Below, piece after piece: positions 36,999 to 45,558 of a stretch of DNA of 64,000 nt. The first letter of the stretch is position 1, and every line of letters begins with the position of its first letter. The DNA is taken from positions 34,779 to 98,778 of the forward strand of contig CAVFFZ010000003.1 of the NCBI GenBank assembly GCA_963621995.1. The letters run 5' to 3'. A program made the position numbers and the translations under genes. This DNA is from UMGS1663 sp963621995. Its GTDB lineage: Bacteria > Bacillota > Clostridia > TANB77 > CAG-508. The notes under the pieces were generated by a model. The model was not told where the DNA came from. It saw only the letters and a list, made by a program, of their open reading frames with translations, and did not search any database.

Positions 36999-37853
36999 AT
37001 GAAAAAAAGAAATATATTATATATTGCAATTGCAGCAATATGTGTTATTGCAATTATAGTTGGTGTGTATGCACAAGTATTTGGAGATAAACCAAAACAA
37101 AATACAATTAAAAATGAAATAGTAAATACAGGTGATGATGATACAGCAACTGATCCCGAAGTGCTAAAACAAGAATTTAATTCTTTATTTAATAATTCTT
37201 TTAATGACCAAGGTTATGACAAAACATCAATAAAAAAATTAGCTGGATATGAAGGACAAGATGTAATATATGCAGTGTATAGAATAAAAGAAGAAAAAGA
37301 TGAAAAATATAGTGTTAATATAAACATTCCAGTTTTCAATGTGGATGGTGAAGTGGCTTCAGAGTTTAATGCTACAACGCAATCTATATTTGCTAATAAA
37401 GCAGGAAATGTTTTATCAAATAGTCAAAGTTATACAATATATGATGTTGAATATGTAGGATACTTAAATGAAAATATTTTATCATTAGTAATTAAATCAA
37501 CATTAAAAGAAGGAAATAACCCCCAAAGAATTATTGTACAAACATATAACTATGATATCACAACAGGTAAAAAGTTAACATTGAATGAAGTCTTAGAAGC
37601 AAAAGGAATTAGTGAAAAAGAAGTAAACAAAAAAATAGAACTTCAAGTAACAGAAGCCAACAAAAATGCAGAAGCATTATCAGAAGCATTAGCTAGTGCA
37701 GGGCAAACAGTATATAAGAGAGATGTAAATAATGCAATGTATGTTACAGATAACGTAAATCATTTCTTTGTAGGATTAGATGGACAAATATATATTGTTT
37801 ATCCATATGGAAATTCAAACTTTACATCAGAAATGGATATAATAAAAGTATAA
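36999..37853 (+). CDS. Membrane-anchored exported protein, DUF3298/RsiV-like C-terminus
   Basis: The 284-residue protein begins MKKRNILYIAIAAICVIAII, an uncleaved-type signal anchor, then an Asn/Asp-rich linker and an extracytoplasmic domain. The C-terminal half (NYDITTGKKLTLNEVL, then a long helix, then FFVGLDGQIYIVYPYG) has the layout of DUF3298/RsiV-type domains found in anti-sigma factors and peptidoglycan-binding proteins. No sigma factor gene lies beside it, so an anti-sigma role is not supported. The start ATG 36999 follows AGTAGGTG. Confidence 0.6.
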   Translation: MKKRNILYIAIAAICVIAIIVGVYAQVFGDKPKQNTIKNEIVNTGDDDTATDPEVLKQEFNSLFNNSFNDQGYDKTSIKKLAGYEGQDVIYAVYRIKEEKDEKYSVNINIPVFNVDGEVASEFNATTQSIFANKAGNVLSNSQSYTIYDVEYVGYLNENILSLVIKSTLKEGNNPQRIIVQTYNYDITTGKKLTLNEVLEAKGISEKEVNKKIELQVTEANKNAEALSEALASAGQTVYKRDVNNAMYVTDNVNHFFVGLDGQIYIVYPYGNSNFTSEMDIIKV

Positions 37854-37918
37854 AATTAATATGTGTGCCAATAGAAAAGCTTTTGGCACACAATTTGTAA
37901 TAGCAAAGGATGTTAAAA

Positions 37919-39880
37919 ATGCCAAAAAAATTATTGATTACAGAAAAGCCATCTGTGGCTATGGAATTTTCAAAAGCATTAAAAATAAATGCAACAAGAA
38001 AAGATGGATATTTAGAATCAGCAGAATGGATTATAACATGGTGTGTAGGTCACTTAGTTACAATGTCATATCCTGAAAAATACGATGAAAATTTAAAAGT
38101 TTGGAGACTAGATACACTTCCATTTATTCCAAAAGAGTGGAAATATGAAGTTATAAAAAATGTAGAGAAACAATTTAATATAGTAAAATCACTATTACAA
38201 AGGCAAGATGTAGAAGAAATTTATAATGCAGGAGACTCTGGACGTGAAGGAGAATATATACAAAGATTAGTATTTATGATGGCAAAACCAAATCCAAATG
38301 TAAAAATTAAAAGAGTTTGGATAGATTCGCAAACAGAGGAAGAAATTTTAAGAGGAATAAAAGAAGCAAAAGACCAGTCAGAATATGATAGCTTATCAGA
38401 TTCAGCATATTTAAGAGCAAAGGAAGATTATTTAATAGGTATTAACTTTTCAAGGTTGCTTTCTATAATATATGGAAGAAGAGTTGCAAAAGAAATAGAG
38501 GAAGAAAGAGCTTCTATTTCTGTTGGTCGTGTAATGACATGTGTTTTAGGAATGGTAGTATCAAGAGAAAGAGAAATTAGAAACTTTGTAAAAACACCAT
38601 TTTATAAAATTGTAGGAAACTTTGGAGAAGAAGAAGCAAACTTCAATGCCGAGTGGAAAGTAAACGAAAAGTCTAAAATGTTTGAATCTTCAAAACTATA
38701 TAATGATTCAGGGTTCAAAAAAATAGAAGATGCAAAAGAATTCATAGTAAGTTTAAAAGACAAAAAAGCAGTTGTAGAAGAAATCAAAAAGCAAAAACAA
38801 AAAGAAAAGGCACCATTATTATTTAATTTAGCAGAAGTACAAAATGAATGTACAAAACGTTTTAAAATAAAACCAGATGAAACATTAGAAATAATACAAA
38901 ATTTATATGAGCAAAAATTAGTTACATATCCAAGAACAGATGCTAGAGTTATATCTACAGCAGTTGCAAAAGTTATTTCTAAAAACTTAAATGGTTTAGC
39001 AAAAGGATTTAAAGACGAAGAAGTGCAAGGATACTTAAAGCAAATGGCAGAAGAAAAATATTCTACAGATTTAGTAAAAACAAAGTATGTAAATGATAGC
39101 AAAATAACAGACCATTATGCAATAATTCCAACAGGACAAGGTTTTGAAAATTACGATAAATTGAAAGATTTACACAAAGAAGTATATAAACTAATAGTAA
39201 AAAGATTTTTAGCAATATTTTACCCAGAAGCAGAGTTTAACAAAATATCTGTAACAATAAAAGTAGAAGAAGAAAAATTTAGTGCAAATGGAAAAGTTTG
39301 TACAAAAACAGGATATTTAGATGTGTTAAAACCAAAAAACAAAGAAAAGAAATCCACAAACGAAGAAGAAAATGTGGAAAACAAGCAGGAAGATGAAAAA
39401 GAAGAAGCAAATAATTTAGACATTTTAAACAATTTAAAAAAAGGTCAAGAAATAAATGTTATAAATTATGAAACTAAAGAATCTGAAACAAATCCTCCAA
39501 CAAGATATAATTCAGGTTCAATGATATTAGCAATGGAAAATGCAGGAAAATTAATAGAAGATGAGGAATTAAGAGAGCAAATAAAAGGTGCAGGAATAGG
39601 AACAAGTGCAACAAGAGCAGAAATTATAAAAAAACTAGAAAAAATAGCATATATACAAATAAATAATAAAACTCAAATAATAACTCCAACAAAAAAAGGA
39701 GAAGTAATTTATGATGTTGTACTATCTTCTATGCCAGACATGTTAAATCCAAAACTGACAGCCAGTTGGGAAAAGGGGCTAGACATGGTAGCAAAAAAAG
39801 AAATAGGTTCACAGGAATTTATGCAAAAATTGGAGGCATATATAAATGGAAAATTTGATAAACTTGTTGTGAAATACTAG
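37919..39880 (+). CDS. topB: Type IA DNA topoisomerase (TopB-like)
   Basis: TopB relatives decatenate DNA and resolve recombination intermediates. The 653-residue protein starts with the Toprim domain (KLLITEKPSVAMEFSKAL), has NAGDSGREGEYIQR near residue 104 and the catalytic tyrosine in LVTYPRTDARVIS near 336. It lacks the zinc ribbons of topA. An acidic insertion (KSTNEEENVENKQEDEKEE) lies near residue 480. ATG 37919 is used because AAAGGA is 10 bases upstream; the ATG at 37910 touches it. Confidence 0.88.
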   Translation: MPKKLLITEKPSVAMEFSKALKINATRKDGYLESAEWIITWCVGHLVTMSYPEKYDENLKVWRLDTLPFIPKEWKYEVIKNVEKQFNIVKSLLQRQDVEEIYNAGDSGREGEYIQRLVFMMAKPNPNVKIKRVWIDSQTEEEILRGIKEAKDQSEYDSLSDSAYLRAKEDYLIGINFSRLLSIIYGRRVAKEIEEERASISVGRVMTCVLGMVVSREREIRNFVKTPFYKIVGNFGEEEANFNAEWKVNEKSKMFESSKLYNDSGFKKIEDAKEFIVSLKDKKAVVEEIKKQKQKEKAPLLFNLAEVQNECTKRFKIKPDETLEIIQNLYEQKLVTYPRTDARVISTAVAKVISKNLNGLAKGFKDEEVQGYLKQMAEEKYSTDLVKTKYVNDSKITDHYAIIPTGQGFENYDKLKDLHKEVYKLIVKRFLAIFYPEAEFNKISVTIKVEEEKFSANGKVCTKTGYLDVLKPKNKEKKSTNEEENVENKQEDEKEEANNLDILNNLKKGQEINVINYETKESETNPPTRYNSGSMILAMENAGKLIEDEELREQIKGAGIGTSATRAEIIKKLEKIAYIQINNKTQIITPTKKGEVIYDVVLSSMPDMLNPKLTASWEKGLDMVAKKEIGSQEFMQKLEAYINGKFDKLVVKY

Positions 39881-40046
39881 CACCAATTATTATGCCCAAA
39901 ATTGAGAAAAGAGTATAATTAGGGATTGGCCTTAAATTAAAAGAATTATATAATTAATATAAAATATCCTTATTTATGAAGAAATATATATGTAGAAAAA
40001 GTTAAAAAAGAATTATTAAATAGAAAAAGTTAGGTGGTGTTGTAAA

Positions 40047-40883
40047 ATGAAGTTAGGTTTAGCGTTAGCAGGTGGAGGAGTAAAAGGTGCTGCACATATA
40101 GGTGCAATAAAGGCATTAGAAGAAAATGGAATAAAAATAGATGCAGTAGCAGGAACAAGTATAGGAAGTATTGTATCAAGTTTATATGCAATGGGGTATT
40201 CAACAGAAAAGATGTTAGAAATATTTAAATATTTCTCAAAGGGAATAATGAAGGCGGACGCAAGGTATTTTGCAGGCAACCTAAAAAACTCAAAAAGGTT
40301 ATTAGGTGAAGGTTTACTTTCAGGTGAAAATATAGAAATAGCAATAGATGAATGTGCTAAAGAAAAAGAATATAAAAACATAAAAGATATAGAAATGCCA
40401 ATAGCCATACCTACAGTAGACATAGTAGAATGTAAAAAATATGTATTTACCAATAAAGATATAGAAGGGGACTATTACATAAAAGATGCATTAATTAGTA
40501 AAGCAACTAGAGCAAGTAGTAGTTACCCAGGAGTGTTTGCACCATGTAAGTATAAAGGGCATAAATTTGTAGATGGGGGAATATTAGATAATGTACCTGC
40601 TGATGAAGTAAAAAAACTGGGGGTAGATAAAGTGTTAACATTAAAATTTGCAACAGCTCTAAATTATGATCCAAAAAATATATATGAAATAGCATTTAAA
40701 TCTATAGATTTATTATTTGAGGCAAGAAGTCAAGAGGCATTACATGCAAGTGATTTGGTAGTAGATTTAGATGTATCAGAAGCAAGTGTATTTGATGTGA
40801 AGAAAATAGATTATTGCTATAATGCAGGATATATAACAATGCTAACTAAAATAAATGAAGTTAAAAGAATGCTAAATGAATAG
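40047..40883 (+). CDS. Patatin-like phospholipase
   Basis: Patatin-like enzymes cleave acyl esters with a Ser-Asp dyad. The 278-residue protein has the oxyanion loop AGGGVKGAAHIG (residues 8-19), the nucleophile elbow GTSIGS near 37-42, and the catalytic Asp in FVDGGILDNVP near 174. This matches YlbK/RssA-type bacterial patatins, which are cytoplasmic. TTAGGTGG precedes the ATG. It is followed closely by the YqeK-like gene. Confidence 0.88.
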   Translation: MKLGLALAGGGVKGAAHIGAIKALEENGIKIDAVAGTSIGSIVSSLYAMGYSTEKMLEIFKYFSKGIMKADARYFAGNLKNSKRLLGEGLLSGENIEIAIDECAKEKEYKNIKDIEMPIAIPTVDIVECKKYVFTNKDIEGDYYIKDALISKATRASSSYPGVFAPCKYKGHKFVDGGILDNVPADEVKKLGVDKVLTLKFATALNYDPKNIYEIAFKSIDLLFEARSQEALHASDLVVDLDVSEASVFDVKKIDYCYNAGYITMLTKINEVKRMLNE

Positions 40884-40931
40884 TTTTAGTAAAATAAGAA
40901 TTTAGTTAATATGAAAGAGGAAAATACATAA

Positions 40932-41507
40932 ATGGAAAACATAGAGAAAATAAAAGAAGATTTAAAACAAGTATTAAGTGAAAAAAGATATATTCATTCA
41001 ATAGGCACAATGGAAAAAGCAATAGAACTTGCAAAAAAATATGGAGAAGATGAAGAAAAATCAGCATTAACAGCACTTACACATGATATTGCGAAAGAAA
41101 TGACAGTAGATGAATATTATAAATATGCAGAAGAAAATAATATAGAATTAAGTAAAGATGATAAAATGTGCACAAGTGTGTTACATGGAATAATAGGAGC
41201 AAACATAGTAAAGAAAAAATATGGATTTACAGATGAAATGTGTAAAGCAATATATTATCATACTACAGGAATTACAAATATGACTTTACTAGGAAAAATG
41301 GTATATGTAGCTGATAAAATAGAAGATAGCAGAGATTACCCAGAAGCAGAAACTTTAAGAGAAAAATTCAAGCAGTGTGAAAGTTTAGATGAATTTATAT
41401 TATACGATATAGATTACTATACTTTACCAAAAATGATTGAAAAAAAGAAAGTTATTCATCCAAATACAATAAATGTAAGAAATGAAATAATTGAAAAAAT
41501 GAAATAA
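40932..41507 (+). CDS. yqeK: HD-domain hydrolase, YqeK-like Ap4A phosphatase
   Basis: YqeK splits diadenosine tetraphosphate symmetrically and limits this stress nucleotide. The 191-residue protein has the HD-domain residues: H in RYIHSIGT, the HD pair in LTHDIAKE, H in VLHGIIGA, H in IYYHTTG and D in YVADKIEDSR. ADKIEDSR is typical of YqeK. In other Firmicutes yqeK lies in the nadD region; here it is beside the patatin gene, ahead of murA. Confidence 0.85.
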   Translation: MENIEKIKEDLKQVLSEKRYIHSIGTMEKAIELAKKYGEDEEKSALTALTHDIAKEMTVDEYYKYAEENNIELSKDDKMCTSVLHGIIGANIVKKKYGFTDEMCKAIYYHTTGITNMTLLGKMVYVADKIEDSRDYPEAETLREKFKQCESLDEFILYDIDYYTLPKMIEKKKVIHPNTINVRNEIIEKMK

Positions 41508-41531
41508 TAAATAATTAAATATTAACAAAAC

Positions 41532-41570
41532 AGACATTTATAACATAAAAAATTATAAATGTCTATTTTT
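41532..41570 (+). terminator. Terminator before murA
   Basis: AGACATTTATAA (41532-41543) pairs with TTATAAATGTCT (41553-41564) and runs into ATTTTT. Confidence 0.8.
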
Positions 41571-41633
41571 CACATTTTTTTAAATGCAACATAATATATA
41601 GCGAAATAACTTTATAAGAAAGGGGAGAAAAAC

Positions 41634-42017
41634 ATGCAAAACTACATAATAGAAGGGGGAAAAAGATTAGAAGGAACGGTCAAGATATCTGGTTCAAAAA
41701 ATGCTTCTCTTCCAATAATAGCAGGAACTATATTAAGTGGAAAACAAACAAAACTATATAATGTACCAAACATACATGATACACAAATAACATTAAAGAT
41801 TCTAAGACTTTTAGGTTGCAAGGTTAAGAAAAATCGTGATAAAATAGAAATCGATACAAAGCAAATGAATAAAAAAGAAATTCCAGAAGACATGATGAGA
41901 CAAATGAGATCCACAGTTATTATGGTAGGAGCGATAATTGGTAGATTTAAAGAAGCAACATTTTCATATCCAGGGGATTGCGATATTTGGTGGATACATC
42001 AGAGAAACATAAGATAA
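41634..42017 (+). pseudogene. murA: murA, 5-prime part, cut by an integrated element
   Basis: MurA (UDP-GlcNAc enolpyruvyltransferase) makes the first committed peptidoglycan step. Residues 1-113 are genuine, including SGSKNASLP with the active Lys near residue 22. The natural sequence stops at 41974 in the PGG of the active-site loop; the frame then runs 14 codons into element DNA to TAA at 42017. Joined to 49457-50369 at the shared CAGG, it gives an exact 417-residue MurA with Cys116 in PGGC. No other change is seen, so the gene is interrupted, not decayed. Confidence 0.93.
41971..41999. other. attL, left junction of the element in murA
   Basis: The shared CAGG is at 41971-41974. The inward element half-site, 41975-41999, is an imperfect inverted copy (19 of 25) of 49430-49454. 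The dinucleotide between half-sites is GG (41973-41974), the likely crossover core. Confidence 0.8.
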
Positions 42018-42148
42018 ATGAGAGGATTAGAGAATTTAATTTTGAAAATGTAAGTTCTCTATACACATTCGACATTCCGTTTAAATCGTATATTTTAGAG
42101 CAAACAATTAACCAGTAACACTTAATATTGGATTTTGCTAAGAGTTAG

Positions 42149-42177
42149 TTGATAATTATATGCTTTTGCTGTATAAT
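42149..42177 (+). promoter_or_regulatory. Promoter of the element cargo operon
   Basis: TTGATA (42149-42154) and TATAAT (42172-42177) are separated by 17 bases, inside the element and 49 bases before the first cargo gene. The cargo does not rely on the murA promoter. Confidence 0.75.
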
Positions 42178-42225
42178 GCTTTGAAATAGATATTCATTAT
42201 ATAAGGAATGGAAGAAATAAGAAGA

Positions 42226-42870
42226 ATGAATGGCAAAATTGAAATTGAATTAGATGGTATGGGAAAAGTTGAATTTGAAAATTTAAGAGACATTAATAAA
42301 AATGAAACAAATATGCCAATTAAAAATAGTAAATATGTAAAGACAATTTCTTATACAGAACTAGGCAAATTATTAGATAATAATTATTTATTATCTTTAT
42401 TAAAAAAAAGAAGTAAAATAAGAATATTTGAGACTATGCCGATTTATTTAATTAGTCAATATAGATATGATGTGTTTATTAAATATTATTATGTACAAGC
42501 ATATATAACAAAAAAGAACTATGAACTAGCTAAAAAAATTTATTTAAATCATATAAAAAGTTTTAACAATTTTATAGAACCAGATGGTAGAAAAAAAGGT
42601 CCACAAGATTTTATTAAAAAATTTAATGATTTAATTGATAATATAAAATCTTCAGGGGAAAACAAAATAATTATTCCAATAACTAAAAATGGAGAGATTA
42701 TAGATGGAGCTCATAGATTGGCAATAGCATTATATTTAAATTTAAAAGTGAAATTTGCTATATTTGATTTACTCGATGCAAATTATAATAAAGAATTTTT
42801 TATAAATAGAGGATTTGATGTAGAATATGCTAAAATAGTTGATGAGGAGGTAGTAAGAAATATAAGATGA
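42226..42870 (+). CDS. Protein with C-terminal ParB/sulfiredoxin-like domain
   Basis: The 214-residue protein has a helical N-terminal part and a C-terminal segment (IIIPITKNGEIIDGAHRLAIAL, near residues 145-166 when split) with the DGAHR pattern of ParB/Srx folds. These folds include CTP- or ATP-using switches, kinases of small molecules, and the DpdB protein of 7-deazaguanine DNA modification. Similar proteins also occur in surface-sugar loci. An in-frame ATG at 42208 sits directly on its ribosome site, so I favour 42226; this is uncertain. Its stop overlaps the next start by 4 bases. Confidence 0.65.
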   Translation: MNGKIEIELDGMGKVEFENLRDINKNETNMPIKNSKYVKTISYTELGKLLDNNYLLSLLKKRSKIRIFETMPIYLISQYRYDVFIKYYYVQAYITKKNYELAKKIYLNHIKSFNNFIEPDGRKKGPQDFIKKFNDLIDNIKSSGENKIIIPITKNGEIIDGAHRLAIALYLNLKVKFAIFDLLDANYNKEFFINRGFDVEYAKIVDEEVVRNIR

Positions 42871-43535
42871 AGAAAGAAAAATATTCAAAAATATTTATCA
42901 TTTTAGGTAGTTTAAATATTACTTGCTTGTTAATTTCCAATATAATTACCATTAAGACTATCAATATATTTGGATTAATATTTACTGCTGGCGATATACT
43001 TTTTCCAATTACATATATTTTAAATGATGTATTTACTGAGGTTTATGGATTTAAAAAAGCAAGATTTATTATTTGGATATCATTTTTTTGCAATCTATTA
43101 ATGGTTATTATTTTTGGTATTACAATAGCATTACCGGTGGATGAGACATTTGAAATGCAAAGTGCATTAGTAAATATTTTAGGAAGTACACCACAAATTT
43201 TATTTGCATCTTTTATTTCATTCTTGATTGGAAATTTTGCAAATTCAATAGTCTTATCAAAAATGAAGGTAAAAACGAAAGGAAAATATTTAGCATTAAG
43301 GACGATTACTTCAACTCTAATAGGAGAAGGGCTTGATACTCTTTTATTTATACCAATTGTATTCATAGGAGTTTTAGATTTAAAATCTATATTGTTTTTA
43401 ATGATAGATACTTATATTTTAAAAGTGTTACTAGAAGTGGTCTTAACACCAATTACCTATAAAGTTGTTAAATTTATAAAAAGAAAAGAAAATGAGGATA
43501 CTTTTGATAATAAAGTAGAATATAAAATTTTTTAA
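42867..43535 (+). CDS. YhhQ/QPTR-family 7-deazapurine (queuosine precursor) transporter
   Basis: YhhQ (DUF165, VUT family) is the known importer of preQ0/preQ1 in E. coli. The 222-residue protein has about six membrane helices and the family segment FPITYILNDVFTEVYGFKKA near residues 47-66, GEGLDTLLFIP near 150 and the final helix region YILKVLLEVVLTPITYKV. It starts inside the ATGA of the preceding gene, so it is coupled to the ParB-like protein. Clostridia more often use the ECF component QueT. Queuosine synthesis genes are not seen in the window. Confidence 0.85.
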   Translation: MKKEKYSKIFIILGSLNITCLLISNIITIKTINIFGLIFTAGDILFPITYILNDVFTEVYGFKKARFIIWISFFCNLLMVIIFGITIALPVDETFEMQSALVNILGSTPQILFASFISFLIGNFANSIVLSKMKVKTKGKYLALRTITSTLIGEGLDTLLFIPIVFIGVLDLKSILFLMIDTYILKVLLEVVLTPITYKVVKFIKRKENEDTFDNKVEYKIF

Positions 43536-43547
43536 GGAGGAAATTTC

Positions 43548-43973
43548 ATGAAAATTTATTATGCAGCTCCGTTATTTAATGATATGGAATTGAAAAGAAA
43601 TTCAGAAATGAAAAAATGGCTAGTAGATAGAGGATACGAAGTTTATTTACCACAAGATGAATCAGGATTATCATATGATATGATAAATGACAAAAATAAA
43701 TTAGAAATAAATAAAAAAATATTTGAAGGAGATGTAGAATGCATCAAAAAATCAGATTTATTAATATTTGACTTAAATGGTAGAGTACCAGATGAAGGTG
43801 GATGTGTTGAACTTGGAATGGCATATGCATGGGGAATTAAGTCAATAGGATTTAAAACAGATACAAGAGCATTAGACTATACAGGTGATGATAATTTAAT
43901 GATTGAAGGATGCATGAATTTTAAAATTGCGAGAAGTTTAGAAGAATTAGAAAAAATGTTAAAAGAGGTTTAA
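43548..43973 (+). CDS. Nucleoside 2-deoxyribosyltransferase family protein
   Basis: The family swaps bases between deoxyribonucleosides, or hydrolyses the glycosidic bond of (deoxy)nucleotides (DNPH1/Rcl, BlsM). The 141-residue protein has the start IYYAAPLFND, the loop NGRVPDEGGCVELGMAYAWG (residues about 84-103) with the probable catalytic Glu in VELG, and the C-terminal NLMIEGCM segment. AAGGAGG precedes the ATG. It is 12 bases after the transporter gene and 5 before the kinase. Exact reaction cannot be told. Confidence 0.82.
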   Translation: MKIYYAAPLFNDMELKRNSEMKKWLVDRGYEVYLPQDESGLSYDMINDKNKLEINKKIFEGDVECIKKSDLLIFDLNGRVPDEGGCVELGMAYAWGIKSIGFKTDTRALDYTGDDNLMIEGCMNFKIARSLEELEKMLKEV

Positions 43974-43978
43974 TGTAA

Positions 43979-44659
43979 ATGGGAAGAATAATTGTAATAG
44001 ATGGAACTTCAAATGCGGGCAAGACAACATTATGTGATGAATTGAAGAAAAATACTCAAAATGTTGCTATCATTCCAGGGGCTAGTTTATTTGCAAAGAT
44101 TCACTCACAAAAATATTCACAAATTCCAGATATTCCTAGAACTGCAAAAGAAGAAATGAATAATCAGAGATTTTTTTTAAAACTTGAAATAGATAGATTG
44201 ATAGAGGCAAATAAATTAGCCAATTTAGGCAAAGATGTATTTATGGATAGAGGGGTACTGGAAATTTTATCAGTAGCATATTCCTTTGAGAAAATAAAAA
44301 ATTGGAAAGGAATTTATGCAAATGCAAGCCAACTATATGAAGAATTTAACACAATAGCAGATAAAAACAAAATATCTTTGCCAGATGAGCATATTTGGCT
44401 ACAAGCAAGCAGCGAAGAAGTTATAAGAAGAAATAAAATAAGACAAATAGAAAGAGGACAAAAATTATCAGAAAATAATTGGATAGAAGCAAATTTAATA
44501 AATAGACAAATAGAGTTTTTCGATAAATTACTTATTCCAGAAAACAAAGAAAAAATACATTTAGTTGACACTAATTATAAGAATAAACAAGAAGTTTTGA
44601 AAAAAGTTTGCGAGTTATTTAATTTAAAAGAAAAAGAAATGGAGAGAGAAAATGATTGA
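43979..44659 (+). CDS. P-loop kinase, deoxynucleoside/nucleotide kinase-like
   Basis: The 226-residue protein begins IIVIDGTSNAGKTTL with a Walker A GTSNAGKTT (residues 9-17), has a DRG motif (VFMDRGVLEIL near 85) where deoxynucleoside kinases have DRS/DRY, and an Arg-rich lid (RRNKIRQIERGQ near 149-160). This suits a nucleoside, nucleotide or related small-molecule kinase. Chloramphenicol-phosphotransferase-like proteins are an alternative. It overlaps the PHP gene by 8 bases. Confidence 0.72.
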   Translation: MGRIIVIDGTSNAGKTTLCDELKKNTQNVAIIPGASLFAKIHSQKYSQIPDIPRTAKEEMNNQRFFLKLEIDRLIEANKLANLGKDVFMDRGVLEILSVAYSFEKIKNWKGIYANASQLYEEFNTIADKNKISLPDEHIWLQASSEEVIRRNKIRQIERGQKLSENNWIEANLINRQIEFFDKLLIPENKEKIHLVDTNYKNKQEVLKKVCELFNLKEKEMEREND

Positions 44660-45527
44660 TTTACATTCACATACAACCAATTCAGATGGAACATGGAGTA
44701 CTAAAGAGTTATTAATGAAAGCAGAAGAACTAAAATTAGAAGTGCTTTCTATAACGGATCATGATACCGCTAAATCCTATATTGAAATAGAAAAAAATGA
44801 AAGCTTGCAGAACATTTTTAAAGGAAAACTAATTAGAGGAGCAGAATTAAACTGTACATTTGATGGCATAAAGATTGAAATATTAGCTTATAATTTTGAC
44901 TTACATCCTATTCAAGAATGGTTAGAAGATTATTATACGCCAGAAAAAAATAGGGAAAGACTCATTGAAGAATTTCATGATTTAGTAAGTATTTGTAATG
45001 AGAAAGGAATAAAAATTGAAAACAATTTATTATATAATCCAGATATAGAATATCCTGTTGATGTTATTTATAATAGTATTATTCAATTTCAGCAAAATAG
45101 AAAGCTCTTTACAGAGGAACAATGGAAAAATAGAGATTTGTTTTTTAGAACTTGTACAGTAGATAAAAAATTCCCTTTATATAGAGATTTTAGTAAGCAA
45201 ATGCCTACTTTAGAATTTTTTAATCAGCTTATTCATAAACATAATGGAAAAATATTTTTGGCACATTTATATAAATATCAGTTGAATAACCATATTGAGT
45301 ATTTAAATAAAATGGTAGACAAAAATTTGTTAGATGGAGTTGAAGTTTATCATAGCTCTTATACAGATGAACAAATTAAAACTCTTGAAAAATATTGTAT
45401 AAAGAAAGGAATGTTAATGTCCGGTGGTTCAGATTGCCATGGTGAGAAAAAGAAAGATAGAAAATTAGGTATAGGATATGGCAATTTAAATATTAACAAA
45501 AAGATTATAAATAATTGGAATATATAA
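44652..45527 (+). CDS. PHP-domain metal-dependent phosphoesterase
   Basis: PHP enzymes use two or three metals to cleave phosphoesters; relatives include histidinol phosphatase and the RNase AM (YciV) exonuclease. The 291-residue protein keeps all expected ligands: DLHSHT (3-8), ITDHDT near 37, GAEL near 64, AHL near 204, YHS near 233 and SDCHG near 260. GGAGAGAG precedes the ATG. It ends the operon at a hairpin terminator. Substrate is not known; in context a nucleotide phosphate is likely. Confidence 0.82.
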   Translation: MIDLHSHTTNSDGTWSTKELLMKAEELKLEVLSITDHDTAKSYIEIEKNESLQNIFKGKLIRGAELNCTFDGIKIEILAYNFDLHPIQEWLEDYYTPEKNRERLIEEFHDLVSICNEKGIKIENNLLYNPDIEYPVDVIYNSIIQFQQNRKLFTEEQWKNRDLFFRTCTVDKKFPLYRDFSKQMPTLEFFNQLIHKHNGKIFLAHLYKYQLNNHIEYLNKMVDKNLLDGVEVYHSSYTDEQIKTLEKYCIKKGMLMSGGSDCHGEKKKDRKLGIGYGNLNINKKIINNWNI

Positions 45528-45558
45528 AATGAAGGTTAAATATTAACCTTCATTTTAT
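45524..45558. terminator. Bidirectional terminator between PHP and glycosyltransferase genes
   Basis: ATAAAATGAAGGTTAA (45524-45539) pairs perfectly with TTAACCTTCATTTTAT (45543-45558) around three bases. Confidence 0.85.

Noticed and set aside
37861..38076. 71-codon frame before topB
   Set aside because: It overlaps the conserved Toprim start of topB in another phase.
42867..43535. Vitamin ECF S-component instead of YhhQ
   Set aside because: The segment FPITYILNDVFTEVYGFKKA is typical of the YhhQ/DUF165 family rather than ECF S proteins.
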